DNA of 64,000 nt, from assembly GCF_011927785.1 (NCBI RefSeq), contig NZ_JAATJK010000001.1, positions 1,612,001 to 1,676,000 of the forward strand, written 5' to 3'. Numbering within the stretch: position 1 is the first letter of the stretch; each line of letters starts with the position of its first letter. A program made the translations under genes and the position numbers. Of the stretch, positions 60,566 through 64,000 are shown piece after piece. Source of the DNA: Micromonospora profundi. GTDB lineage: Bacteria > Actinomycetota > Actinomycetes > Mycobacteriales > Micromonosporaceae. The notes beneath the pieces were generated by a model. The model saw nothing but the letters and a program-made list of their open reading frames with translations. It searched no databases and was not told the origin of the DNA.

Positions 60566-61507
60566 ATGCGTGCCTTCCTGATTCGCAGACTGGCCACCTT
60601 CGTGCCCACGCTGCTGCTGATCACCCTGATGGTGTTCGGGCTGCAACAGATCGTGCCGGGCGGCCCCGCCGAGGCGATCGCCGGCGCGGGATCGACCCAG
60701 GAGTCGATCGACGAGATCAACAGGCAGCTCGGGCTGGACCGCCCGCTGATCGAGCAGTACACCTCCTGGATCGGCAACCTGGTACGCGGCGATCTCGGCA
60801 CGTCGTACTTCAGCCGGGAGCCGGTGGACACGCTGCTCGCCCGCCGGCTCGAACCGACAGTGCTGATCGTGGTGTCGGCCCTTGTGCTGGCCCTGGTGAT
60901 CGGCGGCGGGGCCGGACTGTGGGCGGCGGCCCGCCGTCGCCACCTGGACGGCCGCTCGGTGCTCGCGGTGTCCGGCATCGGCCTGGCCGTTCCGGACTTC
61001 TGGCTGGCGACGATCGCGGCCGGCTTCATCGGCCTCGACCTGGCACTGTTGCCGGCTGTCGGCTACACGCCGCTCGCCGACGACTGGGTGCAGACGATCC
61101 GCTCGATCATCCTCCCCGTCCTGGTGCTCTCCTTCGCCACCGGCGCGCTCGTCTGCCGGCACGTACGCAGCGCCGTCGGTCAGGCGCTGGACAGCCCGCA
61201 CATCCGGACGGCCTGGGCCATGGGCCTCACGCCCCGGCAGGTGTACCTCGGCGACGCGCTGCGCTCGGCGGCACCCGCCGTGGTGACCCTGTTGCCGCTG
61301 CTCGTGGCCACACTTGTGGGCGCCTCCGTGGTCGTCGAGAACGTGTTCGCGATCCCCGGCCTGGGCGGTCTCATCGTGCAGTCGGTGGACAACCGGGACT
61401 ACGCGACGTTGCAGGGCACTGTGCTGCTGATGGCGCTGCTGGTGCTCATCCTCAACTTTGTCGCCGACCTCGTGCTCGCCCGGCTCGATCGGCGGGTGGC
61501 GGCATGA
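60566..61507 (+). CDS. ABC transporter permease, DppB/OppB type
   Basis: A 313-residue membrane protein; GAGAGAGG precedes ATG 60566. The N-terminus FLIRRLATFVPTLLLITLMVFGLQQIVPGGPAEAI is the DppB hallmark. It has six predicted helices and the permease coupling motif around HIRTAWAMGLTPRQVYLGDALRSAAPAVV, then VVVENVFAIPGLGGLIVQSV. Pairs with the DppC-type gene at 62754 but a CoA-transferase gene intervenes. Its stop overlaps that gene's ATG (ATGA). Confidence 0.9.
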   Translation: MRAFLIRRLATFVPTLLLITLMVFGLQQIVPGGPAEAIAGAGSTQESIDEINRQLGLDRPLIEQYTSWIGNLVRGDLGTSYFSREPVDTLLARRLEPTVLIVVSALVLALVIGGGAGLWAAARRRHLDGRSVLAVSGIGLAVPDFWLATIAAGFIGLDLALLPAVGYTPLADDWVQTIRSIILPVLVLSFATGALVCRHVRSAVGQALDSPHIRTAWAMGLTPRQVYLGDALRSAAPAVVTLLPLLVATLVGASVVVENVFAIPGLGGLIVQSVDNRDYATLQGTVLLMALLVLILNFVADLVLARLDRRVAA

Positions 61508-61580
61508 GCACGGCAGCCGGTGGTGGCGGCGGCGTGAGCACGGCAGCCGGTGGTGGCAGCGGCGTGAGCGCGGCAGCCGG
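61504..61580 (+). repeat. 30-bp in-frame tandem repeat at the start of the CoA-transferase gene
   Basis: About 2.6 copies of a 30-base unit start at 61504, 61534 and 61564; each unit begins with ATGAGC or GTGAGC and encodes (M/V)STAAGGG. Each copy carries its own potential start codon. Unit 2 differs from unit 1 at very few positions, as expected for a recent duplication. Confidence 0.85.
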
Positions 61581-62757
61581 TGCGTTGGCCGGCATCCGGG
61601 TGATCGAGCTCGGCCACGCGATCGCCGGCCCGCACTGCGCGCAGATGCTCGCCGACCACGGCGCGGACGTCGTCAAGGTCGAGCCGCCGGTGGGGGAGAT
61701 GTCCCGCGACGCCCTGCCCGTCGTGGACGGTGTGAGCGTCTACTTCGCCTCGCACAACCGCGGCAAGCGCAGCGTCTGCCTGGACCTCAAGACCCCACAC
61801 GGTCTGGAGCTGCTGCTCCGGCTGTGCGACACCGCGGACGTCGTGCTCACCAACTACGGCGCCGACGTGCCGCAGCGACTGGGCTGGTCCTACGACGTGC
61901 TCCGGGCCCGCAATCCGCGGCTGGTGATGGTGCACGTCACAGGCTTCGGCTCCGGAGCGTCCGACGCGCCCCGGGCCGCGTACGACGGCGTCATCCAGGC
62001 GATGAGCGGGATCGCCGACCTCACCGGGCAACCCGGCGGAGAGCCGACGTTCGTCGGCGCCTTCGTGGCCGACCACGTGGCCGCGTACCACGCGACGATC
62101 GCCGTGCTCATGGCGCTGCGCGAGCGCGAGATCACTGGCGTCGGAACGTCCGTCGACGTGAGCATGCTCGACTCGTACACCGCCATGCTGGCCCACGAGG
62201 TCGGCCTGGCGGCCGCCGGCGTCCCCCGTGGACGCTGGGGCAACCAGGTCCAGACCGCCTTCGCGAACGTCTTTGCGGCGCGGGACGGGCAGGTCTTCCT
62301 GGCACCCTTGGGCGACGCCGCCTGGCAGCGGTTCTGGGCGGTGCTGGGCGGCACCGACGTCAGCTACGACGAGTCCACCGGAGAGGCGCGGGAGCGCCTG
62401 GAACAGGTGGTCGGCGACTGGACCTCCAGCCGCACCGTCGCGGAGGTGCTCGGCGCGATGCACGCCGCGGGCGTGGCGGCGGGACCGATGCGCCCGGTCG
62501 GGGAGGCCGTCGCGGCGATGGCCGGAACGGGCATGGTGCTGACGGTGGACGGCCCCGACGGCCGCCCGGTGCGGGTGCCCGGCCGGCCGGTGCGCGTGGG
62601 CCTCACCGACCGCCCGGGCGCGCTCACCGTGCCGCGGACCGGCGAACACACGGCGGAAATCCTCACCGAACTCGGGCTCGCCCCGCACCAGCAGCAGGAC
62701 CCGGCCGAGCGCGGGCCGGCCGCCCCGGTAGCGCGATCGCAGGAGGAAGACCGATGA
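61504..62757 (+). CDS. Class III (CaiB/BaiF) CoA-transferase
   Basis: About 417 residues from ATG 61504; GTG 61534 or 61564 could also start it because of the 30-base repeat. Family motifs: ALAGIRVIELGHAIAGPHCAQMLADHGADVVKVEPP, FASHNRGKRSVCLDLKTPHG, IQAMSGIADLTGQPG, then VADHVAAYHATIAVLMAL with the catalytic Asp190, and GNQVQTAFANVFAARDGQVFLAPLGD. It transfers CoA between acyl groups, for example to activate an imported acid. It is embedded between two ABC permease genes with ATGA overlaps on both sides, a very unusual position. Confidence 0.9.
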   Translation: MSTAAGGGGGVSTAAGGGSGVSAAAGALAGIRVIELGHAIAGPHCAQMLADHGADVVKVEPPVGEMSRDALPVVDGVSVYFASHNRGKRSVCLDLKTPHGLELLLRLCDTADVVLTNYGADVPQRLGWSYDVLRARNPRLVMVHVTGFGSGASDAPRAAYDGVIQAMSGIADLTGQPGGEPTFVGAFVADHVAAYHATIAVLMALREREITGVGTSVDVSMLDSYTAMLAHEVGLAAAGVPRGRWGNQVQTAFANVFAARDGQVFLAPLGDAAWQRFWAVLGGTDVSYDESTGEARERLEQVVGDWTSSRTVAEVLGAMHAAGVAAGPMRPVGEAVAAMAGTGMVLTVDGPDGRPVRVPGRPVRVGLTDRPGALTVPRTGEHTAEILTELGLAPHQQQDPAERGPAAPVARSQEEDR

Positions 62758-63641
62758 CCACGTCGATGGACCCCCGCACCGCGGCCACGCCGCTGCGCGT
62801 CCGTGTCGGGCTGGGCGCCCGACGGCCACGGTCGGCAAGCGGCCCGCGCGCGGTCGCCTTCTGGATCGGTTCCGCGGTCGTCGTGCTGGTGCTGCTGGCC
62901 GGTCTGCTCGCGCCCTGGCTGGCGCCGTACGACCCGCTGGCCATCGACCCGGCCGACCCGTACGCCGGGCCGTCCGCCGCGCACTGGCTCGGCACCGACG
63001 CGAACGGCCGCGACGTGCTGTCCCGACTGATGCACGGTTCGGCCTCCAGCTTCCGCGGAATCGCCATCACCGTCGGTGTGGCCGGCGTGTTCGGCAGCCT
63101 GTGGGGCCTCGTCGCCGGCTATATCGGCGGGCCCGTCGACGAGGTGTTGATGCGCCTCGCCGACGCCGTGATCTCCTTCCCGGGCATCGTGCTGGCCATC
63201 GCGATCACCGGCGCGCTCGGCCCGAGCCTGCTCACCGCGATGCTCTCCGTCGGTGTCGTCTTCGCCCCGATCGTCGCCCGGCTGCTGCGCGCCCAGGTGC
63301 TGGCGCTGCGGCAGGCGGAGTTCGTGCTTGTGGCCCGCTCGCTCGGCGTACGCGGCTGGCGGATCGCGTTGCGGCACGTGCTGCCCAATGCCATGGGACC
63401 TGTCGTCGTCCAGCTCTGCGGCCTGGCCAGCACCGCGCTGATCATCGAGGCCGCGCTCGGATTCCTCGGCCTGGGCGTGCAACCGCCGGCACCCAGCTGG
63501 GGCCCGGACTTGGCCCGCGCCTACGCCGACTTCTACGTCAACCCGTTGCTCACCGTCGCCCCCGGCCTGCTGATCACCGCAACCGCGTTCGCGATCAGCC
63601 AGGTCGGTGACGGCCTGCGCGACCGCCTACGGATCGGATGA
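62754..63641 (+). CDS. ABC transporter permease, DppC/OppC type
   Basis: A 295-residue membrane protein whose ATG overlaps the preceding stop (ATGA). Typical DppC: WIGSAVVVLVLLAGLLAPWLAPYDPLAID, HWLGTDANGRDVLSRLMHGS, DEVLMRLADAVISFPGIVLAIAI, and the coupling segment LARSLGVRGWRIALRHVLPNAMGPVVV, ending LGLGVQPPAPSWG. Six helices. Functions with the DppB-type permease and the downstream binding protein. Confidence 0.92.
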   Translation: MTTSMDPRTAATPLRVRVGLGARRPRSASGPRAVAFWIGSAVVVLVLLAGLLAPWLAPYDPLAIDPADPYAGPSAAHWLGTDANGRDVLSRLMHGSASSFRGIAITVGVAGVFGSLWGLVAGYIGGPVDEVLMRLADAVISFPGIVLAIAITGALGPSLLTAMLSVGVVFAPIVARLLRAQVLALRQAEFVLVARSLGVRGWRIALRHVLPNAMGPVVVQLCGLASTALIIEAALGFLGLGVQPPAPSWGPDLARAYADFYVNPLLTVAPGLLITATAFAISQVGDGLRDRLRIG

Positions 63642-63696
63642 GCCGTCCCGTCATCCGCTCCTTTCTTCTCACCAATTCCCTCGATGAGGAGCAGCA

Positions 63697-64000
63697 ATGT
63701 CCACCTTCGGCCCACGCCGCCTACCCACCACCGCCCTCGCCGTCAGCATCCTCGTTCTCGCGACCGGCTCCGCCTGCGGATCCGGCGACTCCGGAACCGA
63801 CTCGACAGCCGCCGCACCCCTGAAGATCGGCACGGTGAACTTCCCGACCTCGCTGGACCCGACAGTGAGTTCCTCGGGGTACGACTACCCGCACCTCAAC
63901 CTGGTCTACGACCGCCTCCTGGTCGGCGATCCCAAGACCGGTGAGCTCGGCCCCGGTCTGGCCACCTCGTGGAAGGTCGCCGACGACGGCTCCTCGATCA
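63697..64000 (+). CDS. Substrate-binding lipoprotein of the ABC importer (SBP family 5), partial at right edge
   Basis: ATG 63697 has GAGGAG upstream; the frame is open to the window end (~101 residues). The signal peptide is RRLPTTALAVSILVLATGSAC with a lipobox Cys at about residue 27, then PLKIGTVNFPTSLDPTVSSSG, YDYPHLNLVYDRLLVGD and LGPGLATSWKVADDGSS, the standard start of family 5 peptide/nickel-binding proteins. The ATPase genes presumably follow outside the window. Confidence 0.88.
   Translation, partial: MSTFGPRRLPTTALAVSILVLATGSACGSGDSGTDSTAAAPLKIGTVNFPTSLDPTVSSSGYDYPHLNLVYDRLLVGDPKTGELGPGLATSWKVADDGSSI

Noticed and set aside
1..64000. CRISPR arrays, tRNA or rRNA genes, insertion sequences
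   Set aside because: No regularly spaced repeats, cloverleaf-like sequences, transposase motifs or terminal inverted repeats were seen on reading both strands.

Overview
The window is very GC-rich and densely coded. Many genes start with GTG and follow GGAGG-type ribosome binding sites, and many neighbours overlap by ATGA or GTGA. Gene content (ricin-lectin, CBM2 and GH53 secreted proteins, a SARP regulator with an ATPase domain, large TetR-linked acyl-CoA catabolic operons) points to a filamentous actinomycete, most likely Micromonosporaceae (Micromonospora-like). That placement is inferred from style and content only.

Layout. 1-2.7 kb: secreted carbohydrate-binding or -degrading proteins (end of a ricin-type lectin protein, an FN3-FN3-CBM2 protein, a GH53 galactanase). 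2.9-8.6 kb: a small hypothetical protein, a SARP/BTAD/AAA regulator and an FAD monooxygenase. 8.6-30.1 kb: the most unusual part. A five-gene, 20-kb, translationally coupled operon encodes giant proteins without signal peptides: a PhoD-like fold with lost metal ligands plus a C-terminal transglycosylase-like domain; a DUF6603-like protein; a protein carrying an inserted seven-repeat PLL-type lectin propeller and FG-GAP repeats; and two large conserved unknowns. It is divergent from a gene for an M15-like, double peptidoglycan-binding-domain protein. I know of no described system with this composition and treat it as the main candidate for something new.

30.2-38.4 kb: regulatory and small-molecule genes. 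These are an SDR; a degenerate stretch with a possible thioesterase remnant; a MerR/GyrI-like regulator followed by two genes whose promoters carry MerR-type 19-bp spacers with centred inverted repeats; a GntR regulator sharing a 16-bp element with the promoter of an ACC deaminase gene (acdS); an exported acetoacetate-decarboxylase-like protein; and an MBL-fold hydrolase. 38.6-44.0 kb: a haloperoxidase-like hydrolase, a polytopic membrane protein with a GtrB-like polyprenyl glycosyltransferase, a frameshifted esterase-like gene and a lipoprotein.

44.1-60.4 kb: an acyl-CoA catabolic island. Nine minus-strand genes (acyl-CoA oxidase-like, APH-like kinase, three SDRs, MaoC hydratase, quinone oxidoreductase-like, single-chain biotin carboxylase, acyl-CoA dehydrogenase) are divergent from a thiolase and a natural acyl-CoA synthetase/acyl-CoA dehydrogenase fusion, with a TetR repressor at the end. 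Together these could activate, carboxylate, oxidise, hydrate and thiolytically cleave a fatty or branched acyl substrate. 60.6-64 kb: an oligopeptide/nickel-type ABC importer operon in which a class III CoA-transferase gene lies between the two permease genes; the substrate-binding lipoprotein runs off the right edge.
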